A stretch of 64,000 bases of DNA from Caenorhabditis elegans (taxonomy: Eukaryota > Nematoda > Chromadorea > Rhabditida > Rhabditidae), in the NCBI RefSeq assembly GCF_000002985.6, contig NC_003281.10:12710001-12774000 (forward strand). Direction: 5' to 3'. Position 1 is the first letter of the stretch. The number at the start of each line of letters is the position of its first letter. This document shows, piece after piece, positions 28,501 to 37,608 of the stretch. The translations under genes and the position numbers were made by a program. The notes under the pieces are model-generated. The model saw only the letters and a program-made list of their open reading frames with translations. It searched no databases and was not told where the DNA came from.

Positions 28501-31500
28501 CTCAATTTTTTACAATTTTGAAAGTAATTTTTTATTGAAAAAAGTGGAATTTAGGCATTCATCCAGAGCAGGGCTGGGACCAAAAAAAATTTTTGGACCA
28601 AAAACCAAAAAACAAAAAATTGAAATTTCCGAAAAATCAACTTAAGCATCAAAAATTTTTTGTTTTTTTTTTTGTTTTTTGGTTTTTTTTGGTATTTTGA
28701 CGAAAAAACGATTTTTTGGTTTTTTGGTTTTTCGAGACCAAAAAAACCAAAAAATCCAAAAAAATGTTTGCCGTGTCTAGTCTCGACCTAGACACGGCAA
28801 ACATTTTTTTTTTTTGGATTTTTTGGTTTTTTTGGTCCCGAAAAACCAAAAAAACCAAAAAATCGATTTTTCGTCAAAATACCAAAAAAAAACAAAGAAT
28901 TCCCAGCCCCTTTCGCCAAAATTGCCGGATATTTTCAAACCTCAAAAAAAATTTATAAAGGTGGACTACATCCTGTGGGGAAATTGCTTTAAAACATGCC
29001 TATGGGCTCACAATGACCGAATATCATGATTAAAAAATTCAACAAAAAAATTACTAGATTTTATGTGATTTTTTGAAAATTAAAAAAATCTCAGTTTTCA
29101 ACCTAATTCCTATTTGAATTTCCGCCAATTTGATTTGTTCGATGGAGCGCGCTTGCTTTATTTTTTTTTATTCATTGATTTTATTTTTATTAGCATTATT
29201 TCACTGATTTTCTTCATTTTTTGTGTGTTTTTGGTGGGAATTGAAATGAAAAAAAACAAGATAAATGCAGAAAGTCTGTTAAAAGGTCATTGAAAATGCT
29301 TAAAACGGCAACAAGCTTGAAATTTGTATATTTTACACAGTTTTACGCATTTTCAATGACTTTTTAACAAACTTTCCGCATTTATCTTGTTTTTTTCAGT
29401 TCAATTTCCATTAAAAAACACACAAAAAAAAATGAAGAAAATCAGTGAAATAAGGTTAATAAATAAAATAAATGAATAAAAATGATGCAAGCGCGCTCCA
29501 ACGAACGAATTCAATTGGCGGAAATTCAAATATGGAATTAGGTGAAAACTGAGATTTTTTTTTCAATTTTCAAAAAATCATATAAAATCTAGAACCATTT
29601 TTTGAATTTTTTAATCATGATATTCGGTCATTGTGACCCCATAGGCGTGTTTTAAAGCAATTTCCCCACAGGGTGTAGTCCACCTTTGACGAGGTTTGAA
29701 AATGTCCGGCAATTTTGCCGAAATTGCCGGAAACTTGAGATTTTTCAGTGAAAAATTCCAAATTTCATGTGGAAAACTGTTTTTTTGTTTTTTGGAAAAT
29801 GCAACAAAAAAAACTATTTGGCGCGAAAACGCGGATAGTTTTGCCAATTTTCAAGGATTTTCCGCTATTTTTAATGTTTTTATGCCGAATTTTACTTTAA
29901 AAAATCATAATTATTCGGAAAATGCTCGAAGAGCATTTCCAATTGTCTGTGGAGCGCGTTTGACTAATCAGATAATATTCCAGGCGGTCAAGGACAAAGC
30001 TTCGTTGTCATGGGCTCGCAGAGCTCATCAAATGATGGACAAGGTGGAGCATCGACCGTCGGAGGAGGAGGAGGAGGATCACAACAGCCTCACCAGCAGC
30101 AGCAGCAGCAGCCACAACAAAGAATACAGTACATTCCACAAGTTACCGGTAGCGGAAATAACGGTGGAGGTGGTGGAAGAGGAGGCTACGGTAGTACACT
30201 GGTCATGCCAAGAGGAGGACGTGTTGTCAGGGTTGGTAGAAATACAAAATCGCGAAAAAACGGCATTTCCGGCTTCCCGACCAATCAGCGATTTGCTCCG
30301 CCCACTTTCGGACCAATCCGCTGACCGAGGCATTTGATTGGTTTGAAATTGGGCGGAGCAGCGAATTGCTGATGCGAAATACGGGAAGTTCTCATTTTGA
30401 TGGAAATTCTGCAAAATTCTTTAAAAAAAACAAAATCTTCTCAAATTCGGAAAAAATCACAAAGGAAATCGAAGAAAATCGCGATTTTTGATTCCCCGAC
30501 CAATCAGCGATTTGCTCCGCCCACTTTTGAACCAATCAGCGTTCGAGGCATTTGATTGGTTCAAAACTGGGCGGAGCAGCGAGTTGCTGATTGGATTTTT
30601 CAGTTTTTAAATTTTTAAAGCTTTTTTTAACGGAAAAATTCGAGAAAACCATAGATTTTGATGAGAAATGATGAAAATTTTCATGAAAAAATGGAAAAAT
30701 GATTGGAAATTAATCAAAAAATCTTGAAAAAAAATTTTTTTTCAGAGAAAATGCTTCATTTTTGGCTCTGAAACGCCTCTTTTTTATTTGTGCCTCCCCG
30801 ACCAATCAGCAATTTGCTCCGCCCACTTTTGAACCAATCAGCGACCGAGCGATCCGATTGGTTTGAAATTGGGCGGAGCTAAAATGATTTTAAAAAAATT
30901 CCCGATTTGTTTAATCTAGAAATTTAGAAAAAAGAAATATAGAAAAAAAATAGAAAAAAATTAAAAAAAAAAAAACAAAAAATCGGAAAACGTCGGAAAA
31001 TATTACGAAAAAAATTTTTTTAATTGATTTTTTTTCGAAAAAAACTAAAATTTTAACCAAAAATTCAAAGAAAAAATTTGTTTTTGATTTTTTTTTCGAA
31101 AAAAAAAAAAATTTTAACCAAAAATTCAAAAAAAAAATGTTTTTCTTGATTTTTTTCCAAAAAAACTAAAATTTTGACCAAAAATTCAGCAAAAAAAAAA
31201 TTTTTTAATTGATTTTTTTTTCGAAAAAAAATAAAATTTTAACCAAAAATTCAAAAAAAAAATTTTTTATTGACTTTTTTCGAAAAAAACTCAAATTTTA
31301 ACCAAAAATTCAAAAAAAAAAATTTTTTTTTTGATTTTTTCCGAAAAAAACTAAAATTTTAACCAAAAATTCAAAAAAAAAATGTTTTTCTTGATTTTTT
31401 TCCAAAAAAACTAAAATTTTGACCAAAAATTCAGCAAAAAAAAAATTTTTTAATTGATTTTTTTTTCGAAAAAAAATAAAATTTTAACCAAAAATTCAAA

Positions 31501-33929
31501 AAAAAAATTTTTTATTGACTTTTTTCGAAAAAAACTCAAATTTTAACCAAAAATTCAAAAAAAAAAATTTTTTTTTTGATTTTTTCCGAAAAAAACTAAA
31601 ATTTTAACCAAAAATTCAAAAAAAAATTTTTTATTGATTTTTTTCCAAAAAAACTAAAATTTTGACCAAAAATTCAGCAAAAAAAAAATTTTTTAATTGA
31701 TTTTTTTTCGAAAAAAACTAAAATTTTGACCAAAAATTCAACAAAAAAAAAATTTTTTATTGATTTTTTTCGAAAAAAACTAAAATTTTGACCAAAAATT
31801 CAACAAAAAAAAATTTTTCCAGCCAGCGGGAACTCTACCAGGCGGTGGACGTCTGTATGTCGATCATAACCGTCATCCATATCCAATGTCGTCAAATGTT
31901 GTGCCAGTACGTGTTCTACCAGCCACGCAACAAGGACAACAACGAATGATGACAGGACAACGTCGTCCGGCTCCAGCGCCCGGTACTGTCGCCGCAATGG
32001 TGTTGCCGAATCGAGGAGCTGGTGGAATTCCGCAAATGCGCAGTTTGCAGTGAGTTTTGCACGGAAATTGGACGATTTTCAGCGAAATTTTCGGGAAAAA
32101 TGGCTATTTTGTGTTTGAAATTGCGAAATTTCACGATTTCGTCTTAAATACGGTGCCAACCTACCCCATGACGGTTTGATCTACAAAAAACGCGGGAATT
32201 TTTCACACAAAAATATGTGAGACGTCTGCACGTTCTTAACCAATCGGTTGAAAACTCTGCCGCATTTTTGTAGATCTACGGTAGATCACTGCAGATTTTA
32301 AGAGAGAAAAATAAATAAATAATCCCACAAGGTTTTTAAAATTTTTTTTTCAATCGTAAAAAATAGCGAAAAATTGTTTTTCGCGTCGAGACCCTACGCA
32401 CATTTTTTTGCAATTTTCGCTTCAAAATTACGGTACCGGGTCTCGACACGACATTTTTATTGTGTAAAATACACAATTTTTTGGAATTTTCATCGATTCG
32501 AATTTAAATATTTTTAAATGATTTAATTAATTCTTAACGAAAAAAAAAAAGTTCGAAACTGCAGTACTCTTTAAAGGCGCACACATGTATGTATTTATAA
32601 AAAATGTCGTGTCAAGACCGTACTTTTGGCTCACAAATTGCAAAATATTGCGGAATTTTTTTTAATTTTAGATAAAAAAAAACATGAAAAATCTATGGAA
32701 ACTAAACTTATAATTTAAAAAAAAATTTTTTTAAGGTGGACTACGCTCAGTGGGGAAATTGCTTTAAAACACGCCTATGAGGCCCCAATGACTGAATATC
32801 ATGATTAAAACAATCAAAAAAAATTTTCTAGATTTTATATGATTTTTTGAAAATTGGAAAAATCACAGTTTTCACCTAATTCTTTTTGAATTTCCGCCAA
32901 TTGGATTAGTTCGGTGGAGCGCGCTTACATTATTTTTAATTATTTATTTTATTTATTCTCGTTATTTGACTGATTTTCTTCATTTTTTGTGTGTTTTCCT
33001 CGGAAAAAGGAAGAAATAAACAAGACAAATGCAAAATGTTTGTTAAAAAGTAATTGAAAATGCGTAAAACTTTGATATTCTGAGTTCCGACGACAACAAG
33101 CCTGAAATTAGTATATTTCACAGTTTTTCTCATTTTCAATTACTTTTTAACAAACATTTTGCATTTGTCTTGTGTATTTCTTCCATTTTCCGAGGAAAAA
33201 ACATAGAAAATGAAGAAAATCGGTCAAATAACGAGAATAAATAAAATTAATTTTAAAAAAGATGCAAGTGCGCTCCACCGAACAAATCCAATTGGCGGAA
33301 ATTCAAATATGGAATTAGGGGAAAACTGTGATTTTTCCCATTTTCAAAAAATCATATAAAATTTGGAAAATTTTTTTGAATTTTTTTAATCATGATATTC
33401 GGTCATTGGCGCCCCATAGGCGTGTTTTAAAGCAATTTCCCCACTGAGCGTAGTCCACATTTAATTTTCCAAAACAGCACATGCTAATCCTCCAAGTTAT
33501 TCCAGACGAGGCAGTTACACCGGCGGTGGTGGTCAGCAACGAATCAACGTGATGGTTCAACCACAACAAATGCGCAGCAACAATGGCGGTGGAGTCGGTG
33601 GCCAAGGAGGCCTCCAGGGTGGTCCAGGAGGTCCGCAAGGAATTCGTCGGCCACTCGTCGGACGGCCACTACAACGAGGAGTCGATAATCAGGCGCCGAC
33701 GGTTGCTCAGGTCGTTGTTGCTCCGCCGCAAGGAATGCAGCAGGCATCACAAGGACCACCCGTACTTCATATGCAGAGAGCGGTTTCCATGCAAATGCCG
33801 ACGAGTCATCATCATCAAGGCCAACAGCAGGCTCCTCCGCAGAGCTCACAGCAGGCTTCGCAACAGGCTCCCACATCGGATTCTGGGACGAGTGCTCCGC
33901 CACGACAAGCACCACCACCACAAAACTAG
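4588..33929 (+). CDS. ssl-1: SSL-1, p400/SRCAP/SWR1-type SNF2 chromatin-remodelling ATPase (long form)
   Basis: Model join(4588..4868, 5510..5614, 5671..5899, 8007..8792, 9442..10074, 11272..12102, 13287..13771, 15798..16752, 17230..17313, 17383..17526, 22466..22688, 24036..24322, 25248..25758, 27671..28396, 29984..30231, 31823..32049, 33506..33929), 2392 aa, all phases consistent. Domains: HSA (about 236-278, 'WDYLLEEVKWMAVDF'), which binds actin-related proteins in this family; SNF2 ATPase with Walker A 'DEMGLGKT' (583-590), 'DEAQ' Walker B (686-689) and 'LTGTPLQN'; a long insertion between RecA lobes typical of the INO80/SWR1 class; helicase C (about 1188-1336) with 'STRSGGVGVNLTGADTVIFYD' split around its motif V and 'QDRCHRIGQ'; SANT/Myb (about 1708-1783, 'EWNIVEDYALLQAV'); then a Gln/Gly-rich tail. 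HSA plus SANT matches p400/Domino. In C. elegans the gene is linked to the Tip60/NuA4-like synMuv complex. CAG/CAA tracts at about 24252-24290, 28285-28312 and 28370-28392 encode polyQ. Confidence 0.93.
4907..5442. repeat. Inverted repeat in ssl-1 intron 1
   Basis: 'GCGGTATTTTGCC' with 'GAAAATAGCAGATTTATC' at the left mirrors 'GATAAATCTG', 'TGCTATTTTCAGTGGAAAGG' and 'CAAAATACCGCG' at the right. The loop is near 5170. It occupies nearly all of the 641-base intron. Confidence 0.85.
5950..6733. repeat. Palindromic element, copy 1 (ssl-1 intron 3)
   Basis: The termini 'CACTGCAACTTTTTCCTCAC' and 'GAGGAAAAAGTTGCAGTG' are perfect inverted repeats. Arms of about 390 bp include 'GGCCATGGCC'. A second, nearly identical full copy is at 25786-26575 in intron 13 of the same gene. 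Confidence 0.9.
6821..7344. repeat. Inverted repeat in ssl-1 intron 3
   Basis: 'AAAGGTGGAGTTCGGAAAAT' at the left mirrors 'TTTTCCGAACTCCACCTTT' at the right; internal arms include 'GCCGAATTACCACAAAAG'. It abuts the next fold-back, sharing the AAAGGTGGAG end. Confidence 0.85.
7340..7925. repeat. AAAGGTGGAGTACCG fold-back element (ssl-1 intron 3)
   Basis: Left 'CCAAAACTACCGAATTTTGT' mirrors right 'CGAAATTCGGTAGTTTTAAA'. The centre is 'CCATAAATGTACTTAAATCA' and its complement. The family recurs at 10653-11228, 13973-15000, 15127-15700 and 20897-21500. Confidence 0.85.
10653..11228. repeat. AAAGGTGGAGTACC fold-back element (ssl-1 intron 5)
   Basis: Same blocks and mirror symmetry as 7340-7925: 'AACTACCGAATTTCGTAATG' left and complement right, with the 'AAATGTACTT' centre. 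It lies in the 1197-base intron between the Walker A and Walker B exons. Confidence 0.85.
12165..12650 (+). repeat. Minisatellite, GATTTGCCGGAAATTTTGATTTTTGG type (ssl-1 intron 6)
   Basis: About 17 degenerate units of 24-36 bp containing 'TTGCCGGAAATTTTGATTTT'. The open frames on its minus strand (KISGKSANCQKSKF repeats) are by-products of the repeat. Confidence 0.9.
12755..13125. repeat. Inverted repeat in ssl-1 intron 6
   Basis: 'TTCAGCTTAAAATCGC' and 'TGTGTCGATTTACTGG' at the left mirror 'GTAAATCGACACATGG' and 'GCGATTTTAAGCTGA' at the right. The left arm carries a decoy ATATTTCAG acceptor at about 12752-12760. Confidence 0.8.
13973..15000. repeat. Long composite inverted repeat (ssl-1 intron 7)
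   Basis: Outer arms 'GAGAAATTTTCCATTTTTTG' (left) and its near-complement ending near 15000 flank an inner AAAGGTGGAG-family fold-back (14203-14767). The total is about 1 kb of near-perfect dyad symmetry. Confidence 0.85.
15127..15700. repeat. AAAGGTGGAGTACCG fold-back element (ssl-1 intron 7)
   Basis: 'AAAGGTGGAGTACCGAATTT' at the left mirrors 'AAATTCGGTACTTCACCTTT' at the right; the centre is 'AACGAAATAACACATAAT'. It lies about 100 bp before exon 8. Confidence 0.85.
17383..18642 (+). CDS. ssl-1: Alternative 3'-terminal exon of ssl-1 (short form)
   Basis: The exon starting at 17383 can splice out at 17526 (GAG|GTACGC) to 22466, or be read straight through for another 372 codons to TAG at 18640-18642. 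The extension keeps coding character throughout: basic clusters ('RDRRRRSSSLL', 'PPKRKRVVF' like a nuclear signal), a polyGly run from a GGT repeat (about 17747-17770), an acidic DDDDE patch, and Pro-rich sequence to the end. A 1116-base open frame in this AT-rich genome is not chance. The short protein would be 1882 aa, keeping HSA and ATPase but losing SANT and the polyQ tail. I infer intron retention or alternative polyadenylation; no transcript evidence was available. Confidence 0.8.
   Translation, partial: ALIDQKREEWDKNLNDTAVIDLDDSDSLLLNDPSTSADFYQSSSLLDEVRDRRRRSSSLLQKAAQKPAKKPQNFQIRARSPSKRKSQAPSFDPYVSYAPHALASPPDSPRKRRSRGARSLGSGGGGGGGSRSVGRPARRSVKKEESDDDDEDYCQEEEVKRNPAEKVPPKRKRVVFVEPPEVKPPEPKKRVVVPAPSSSSSALTTLPQQGPLISLPKAVPVVPRPQQQAPPQLIKKHQQTLMPVKVLKISGGGGGTPGPSSVSPGPSILRRTVVPGIGAGGVGRLPLVRMPVRPPFPGSQAPAPPLRSGVAPTAPAAAPRQFVVPSSRVRVITTRTPVATTMVQQQQSPSPLMFPVRVVQRPGPSGPPPPGPPDRPGFGIYEKPRFSLGSRRSRGDSGPEDPAPPQPPPPTTSRPPPQA
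20325..20705. repeat. Inverted repeat (ssl-1 intron 10)
   Basis: 'ACGTGTTTATCCA' and 'GCGCGCAAATGAACCCGCGG' at the left are mirrored by 'CCGCGGGTTCATTTGCGCGC' and 'TGGATAAACACGT' at the right; the loop is near 20520. Confidence 0.85.
20897..21500. repeat. AAAGGTGGAGTACCG fold-back element (ssl-1 intron 10)
   Basis: Mirror-symmetric copy of the family seen at 7340-7925, with 'GTACCGAAATTTGAGACTTT' left and 'AAAGTCTCAAATTTCAGCAC' right. Confidence 0.85.
21860..22430 (+). repeat. Minisatellite, TTGCCGGAAATTTTGATTTTCGGCAATA type (ssl-1 intron 10)
   Basis: About 18 units, many 35 bp, carrying 'GATTTGCCGGAAATTTTGAT' or the variant 'GATTTGCCGGAACATTTG'. A multi-unit higher-order pattern is visible. 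It ends about 35 bp before exon 11, with the same strand bias as the arrays in introns 6 and 12. Confidence 0.9.
22960..23430. repeat. Inverted repeat (ssl-1 intron 11)
   Basis: 'GTGATTTTGTTCGACGGGGC' mirrors 'CATCGAACAAAATCAATTGG'; 'TTGATGGAAATTTGGAGA' and its near-complement meet near 23190. Confidence 0.8.
23500..23965. repeat. Inverted repeat plus AT microsatellite (ssl-1 intron 11)
   Basis: 'CTGTAGCGCTTGTGTCGATT' and 'AGCGATATTCCATTT' at the left are mirrored at the right ('AAATGGAATATCGCT', 'AAATCGACACAAG'). A TA run follows at about 23973-23994. Left arm sequence is shared with 642-1075. Confidence 0.8.
24370..25080 (+). repeat. Minisatellite, TTTGCCGGAAATTTCAATCCCAACAA type (ssl-1 intron 12)
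   Basis: About 20 units of 33-36 bp; five in a row near 24575-24750 are almost identical. It starts some 50 bp after the exon 12 donor. Confidence 0.9.
25786..26575. repeat. Palindromic element, copy 2 (ssl-1 intron 13)
   Basis: Same termini and arm sequence as 5950-6733 ('CACTGCAACTTTTTCCTCAC' and complement, 'GGCCATGGCC'). Differences are scattered point changes. It begins 27 bases after the exon 13 donor. Confidence 0.9.
27020..27385. repeat. Inverted repeat (ssl-1 intron 13)
   Basis: 'GACCGTAATGACCGAATA' mirrors 'TATTCGGTCATTATGG'; inside, 'CGCGCAAATGAGTGAC' mirrors 'CACTCATTTGCGCGCG'. A related fragment is at about 41280-41440. Confidence 0.7.
28561..28910. repeat. Low-complexity palindrome (ssl-1 intron 14)
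   Basis: An A/C-rich arm and a T/G-rich arm (runs of CCAAAAAA and TTTTTTGG) meet at a unique centre 'TGCCGTGTCTAG...CTAGACACGGCA' near 28766-28800. Confidence 0.8.
28964..29688. repeat. AAAGGTGGACTAC inverted repeat (ssl-1 intron 14)
   Basis: 'AAATTGCTTTAAAACATGCC' at the left is mirrored by 'GGCGTGTTTTAAAGCAATTT' at the right; outer 'GGTGGACTACATCCTGTG' mirrors 'CACAGGGTGTAGTCCACC'. Same family as 2452-3296 and 32734-33464. Confidence 0.85.
30275..30885. repeat. Three CCAATCAGCG hairpin repeats (ssl-1 intron 15)
   Basis: Three copies, near 30278-30362, 30494-30592 and 30794-30882, of 'CCGACCAATCAGCGATTTGC' plus 'TCCGCCCAC', each followed by the imperfect complement 'GATTGGTT...GGGCGGAGC'. 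Another copy starts near 63930. Confidence 0.8.
30930..31822 (+). repeat. A/T-rich tandem array with ~245-bp higher-order unit (ssl-1 intron 15)
   Basis: Repeated blocks 'TTCGAAAAAAACTAAAATTT' and 'TAACCAAAAATTC' alternate A- and T-runs every ~60 bp. A landmark AATGTTTTTCTTGA recurs at about 31136 and 31381, giving a ~245-bp super-unit. The array runs right up to the exon 16 acceptor (AG at 31821-31822). Confidence 0.85.
32734..33464. repeat. AAGGTGGACTACGCTCAGTGG inverted repeat (ssl-1 intron 16)
   Basis: 'GTGGACTACGCTCAGTGGGG' at the left mirrors 'CCCCACTGAGCGTAGTCCAC' at the right, with 'ATCATGATT' near both arms' inner part. It ends about 40 bp before the last exon. Confidence 0.88.
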
Positions 33930-36450
33930 AATTTTCCCCTATTATCCTATTTTACCCCCCAAAACTCTATTAATTAAATAATTTCCTTCCTATTTTTTTC
34001 TTCGTGTGAAGATTATTTGTCCCCCAACCAAGGGTGTCGGTTTTTCGATTTTTCGACGTTTTTCAAAAAAATTTCGATTTTTCGAAAAATTAGCTTCATA
34101 TTTTGGCTATTACTCTGCTTTTTAGAAGAAATTTGTATGTTTTTTCTTGAAAATATAAGCAAAATTAGATTTAAAAAAAATCATATTTTATGGTTAATTT
34201 TCTGAACATATTTTTCAATTTTCGATTTTCACAGAAAAACATCGAAGAATCGACAAAATCGAAAAATATGTTCCGAAAATTAACCATAAAATATGATTTT
34301 TTTTAAAATCTAATTGTGATTATATTTATAAGAAAAAACATACAAATTTCTTCTAAAAAGCAGAGTAATAGCCAAAATATGAAGCTAATTTTTGAAAAAA
34401 CGAAAAATTTTCGATTTTCCAAAGAATCGAAAAATCGAAAAATGACACCCTTGCCCCCAACTATCTCTGTATATTATTCATCTATTATTGATTGTTTCTT
34501 TTTGTTCCTCGAAATTTTTTGAAATTAAAGTTCTCTTCCCCACCCCGATTTCCGTTGCTTTATTAATCGCGATTGATTAATTGTTTTTCCATAAATCCCC
34601 AACTATTTATCTCTGTATATTATTCATTTATATTATTTATCTTTTATCTGTGTCGATTTACGGTATCTCCGGGCCGTATGATTTTGAATTCTCTTCTCAA
34701 ATAAAATTGTTTTTCATCTAACATTTGATACGTGTTTTTCTGATTTTTTTGTATATATATTTTCCATGTATATATTTCTTTTTCTTTTTTCTTTGCTCCA
34801 ACTTTATTTTAAATAATGCTTTTTTATCAAGAGATTTTTTAAAAAATCGATTTTTTTTAAAGCCAGGAATTCTGAAGAATCGAAAAAAATGGAACTATTT
34901 TTCAAATAATGAGAAAGTTTTTTTTTTTCAAGAAAAAAATAATAAAATTCTGATTTTTTTAATAAAAATTTAATAAGTTTTTGAAGATTTTCATTGAAAA
35001 CATCTAAACTATTCGATTTTTGATTTTAAATTTTGAAAATAGAATTTTTTAATATATTTTTTTCAAATCGTTAAAAAGAGAATGCCGGAATTTTTTAAAA
35101 ATTCTTTAAATTTAGAAATAATCGGAAAATTTTCGATTATAAAACGCTGTATAAAACGAAAAAAAGTGGATTTTGATGAAAGAAAAAATTTTCTTGTAGT
35201 TTTTTTCAGAAAAAAATTACTTTTTATTCTCCATTTTTTGTTGTTGAATTTTTGAGAAAAAACTCATTTTGAAAAAATCGAATTTTTTATATTTTTTCTA
35301 ATCGTAAAAAAAATTTTAAAAATGAATTCCGGTAATTTTTTAAAAAATAATATTAATCTATAGTTTTGTAGTTAAAAAAATGTTTCACATAAAAATCTAA
35401 AAATTTTTGATTTTAAATTAAAAAAAAATCGAATTTTTTAAAATTTTTTTCAAATCGTAAAAAAAGAAACAATAAACAAAAGAATTCCGGAAAAAAATTA
35501 TATTATGATTATAAATTTATAGTTCTTTACTTTTTTAAAAGATTTTATTTTAAAAATTCTAAAATGATCGATTTTTGGTTTTTTAAAATAATCAAAAATG
35601 TTTGATTTTTTTTAAACGTGAAAAAAATGCAAAGAAAATGAAATCCGGCAAAAATTGTAATATAATTATAAATCTATACTTTTGTGGTTTTTTCCAATAT
35701 TTCTATAAATTCTTGATTTTTAAAATAATCAAAAGTTTTGATTTTAAATTTTGGAAAAATTGAATTTTTGTATATTTTTCTAATCGTAAAAAAATTTTTA
35801 AAAAAATCGAAAGCGGATTTTTTTCTGCTATTTTGTTTTTTTTTTGAAAACCGGAAAAAATACCAAAAATTGATAGTTTCGACCACTCTGGCTAGACTAC
35901 CAAAATTGAATTTTTTTTTTCGAATTGAGAATGGCCGTGGTCTCATCAGTAGCTAGCCATTCTCTTTTTATTTCAATTTTTAAGAAAAAAGTCTCTAAAA
36001 TTTTGAAAAAATCGATTTTTTTTACTTACTTTGATACTTTTTTTATATCTTTTCAAATCTTAAAAAACAATTTTAAAAATTGAATTCCGGAAATTTTTTT
36101 AAATAATATAAATCTATAGTTTTTTAGTTTTTAAAAAATATATTTTTATAAAAATCTAAAAAGTTCGGCTTTTGACTTTTGAAATAATCGAAAATGTTTG
36201 TTTTAAATTTTGAAAAAATATAAAAAATTCGATTTTTTCAAGATAAAAAAGCGAATTTTTTGAATTTTTTTCAAATCGTAAAAAATGTCTGTAGTTTTTT
36301 TAAAGACTCTCATAAAAATCTGAAATGTTCGATTTTTTATTTTTAAAATAATTTTAAAAAAATTTTAATATTTTTTATCGTGCGAATTTTTTACCAACTA
36401 TAATTTGGAATAATTTTCAGGATCTCAAAATATCCCACAATCGCGCAAAT
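33930..36450. other. Intergenic region: ssl-1 3' end, inverted repeat, low-complexity AT-rich DNA
   Basis: The ssl-1 3' UTR probably ends near an ATTAAA at 34525-34530 or earlier. An inverted repeat lies at 34020-34456. From about 34780 to 36400 there is degenerate A/T-rich DNA with recurring 'TTTTTCAAATCGTAAAAA' and 'GAATTCCGG' blocks every ~170-250 bp. No coding frame is convincing. TTTTCAG at 36414-36420 before the next ATG is a likely trans-splice acceptor. Confidence 0.6.
34020..34456. repeat. Inverted repeat downstream of ssl-1
   Basis: 'CAAGGGTGTCG' mirrors 'TGACACCCTTG'; arms share 'TTAGCTTCATATTTTGGCTA' and complement, meeting near 34225. A related half-copy is at about 16870-17060 in ssl-1 intron 8. 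Confidence 0.85.
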
Positions 36451-37608
36451 ATGCCAGGAAGCAATGAAGATTGGATAAAGAAGGAGGTCGAGGACCAGGA
36501 CACCAACGCCAACAGCTCGAGCTCCAGCATAGCCGTCTCGCGTCAGCTCGAAGGGAATTCTGCTGTTCCTGACGCCATCGACCTTCTGTCTTCTCAAATC
36601 AAAAGAGAAGTTGAAGAGGAGGATGATCGCAACGATGAGACTGGACCCCGTTCGGAGCCCGTGGATGTTAAGCCGTCTCCAAAACGCCCAACGAAGAGGT
36701 CAGCCGAGACCTGGACGACGGCTCGGCGCCAAGCAAGAAACGGTCTACGGCGGGAGACGGTTCAACTCATCGATTCGCGTATGTGAATGTTGGAGTCCGC
36801 CATCCATACGATCCACGCCATCTTGTCATGGAAACTTCATTGAATGAAATTAGGTAAGGAATTATTGAAAATAATTATTATATATCCATTTTAATTCAAT
36901 TTTTTTTTTCAGAATCGAAGATTTCGAAATAATCCAGTATCTTCCGATGCCCTTCAGGACTTCGATTCCCATGAAGCTAGTGATCTTCGCAGTGAGAAGT
37001 GAAGAATCTGCCGAGAAGATCCGCTCGTTAATCGATCCTTCGATGTGGATCGCGGCTTTTGGTGGCGGAACCGAAACTCAAAAATTCTTGTGGAGCGAGC
37101 TGACGGTGGAGGATTTCGTCAAGGCACACATAATGGCCAGCAGGTAAGCTTTCGAACATACTTAATTTTTTAAAAACTAAAATTCAGCGCAACCGATGAC
37201 GTGCCATATGAGGCAGCCATGGCGGATCGAGAATCGCTCAAACAAGCTGTAAATGATGCCAGCTCTCTGAAAGGCTTGAAGGAGGTAATAATTTAGAAAT
37301 GACAGAAAATGAACCGTGATGACGAAATACATCTGTAAAAAAATTATAAAAAATTCTAAGCTCCGTTTTTAATTTTTTTTTTCAGTTATATTCTGTCATA
37401 GCGGCCTATTTCTCTGGAAAAAAAAATCCAAAATAGCCTCAAATTCGGAATTATGCTTCGATTTTTTTTCTGCGGTAGTCCTGAATTTAAGACGATTTTG
37501 AATTTTTGTAGCTGCCTTTCGCCACAATTACGTTAAACATTTCAGAGCATGTCGAAAGCTGGATGGAGGATCGTGAGTAAGATGCGGAAAGATCTCAATG
37601 GAGCCTGA
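36451..37608 (+). CDS. Unrecognised small protein gene with apparent 1-base frameshift
   Basis: Exons 36451..36853, 36913..37143, 37188..37284 and 37546..37608 have good splice sites and matching phases from about 36710 on. The N-terminal frame (ATG 36451) encodes a Ser/Glu/Asp-rich leader with two IKxE motifs ('DWIKKEVED', 'SQIKREVEE') resembling sumoylation sites, then 'PSPKRPTKRSAE'. From about 36710 the coding-like sequence ('DLDDGSAPSKKRS') continues in another frame, leading into a more structured C-terminal part ('HPYDPRHLVMETSLNEI', 'IQYLPMPFRTSIPMKLVIF', 'ESMSKAGWRIVSKMRKDLN'). The original frame would stop at 36784-36786. Acidic and basic clusters suggest a nuclear protein, but I do not recognise a family. 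The break could be a base missing from the assembly, a strain variant, or a real lesion. Confidence 0.6.

Noticed and set aside
36667..36737. A 71-base intron that would repair the frame of the small gene
   Set aside because: The donor GTTAAG is acceptable, but the acceptor CCAAGCAAG has no pyrimidine tract and the interval is GC-rich and coding-like in both frames.
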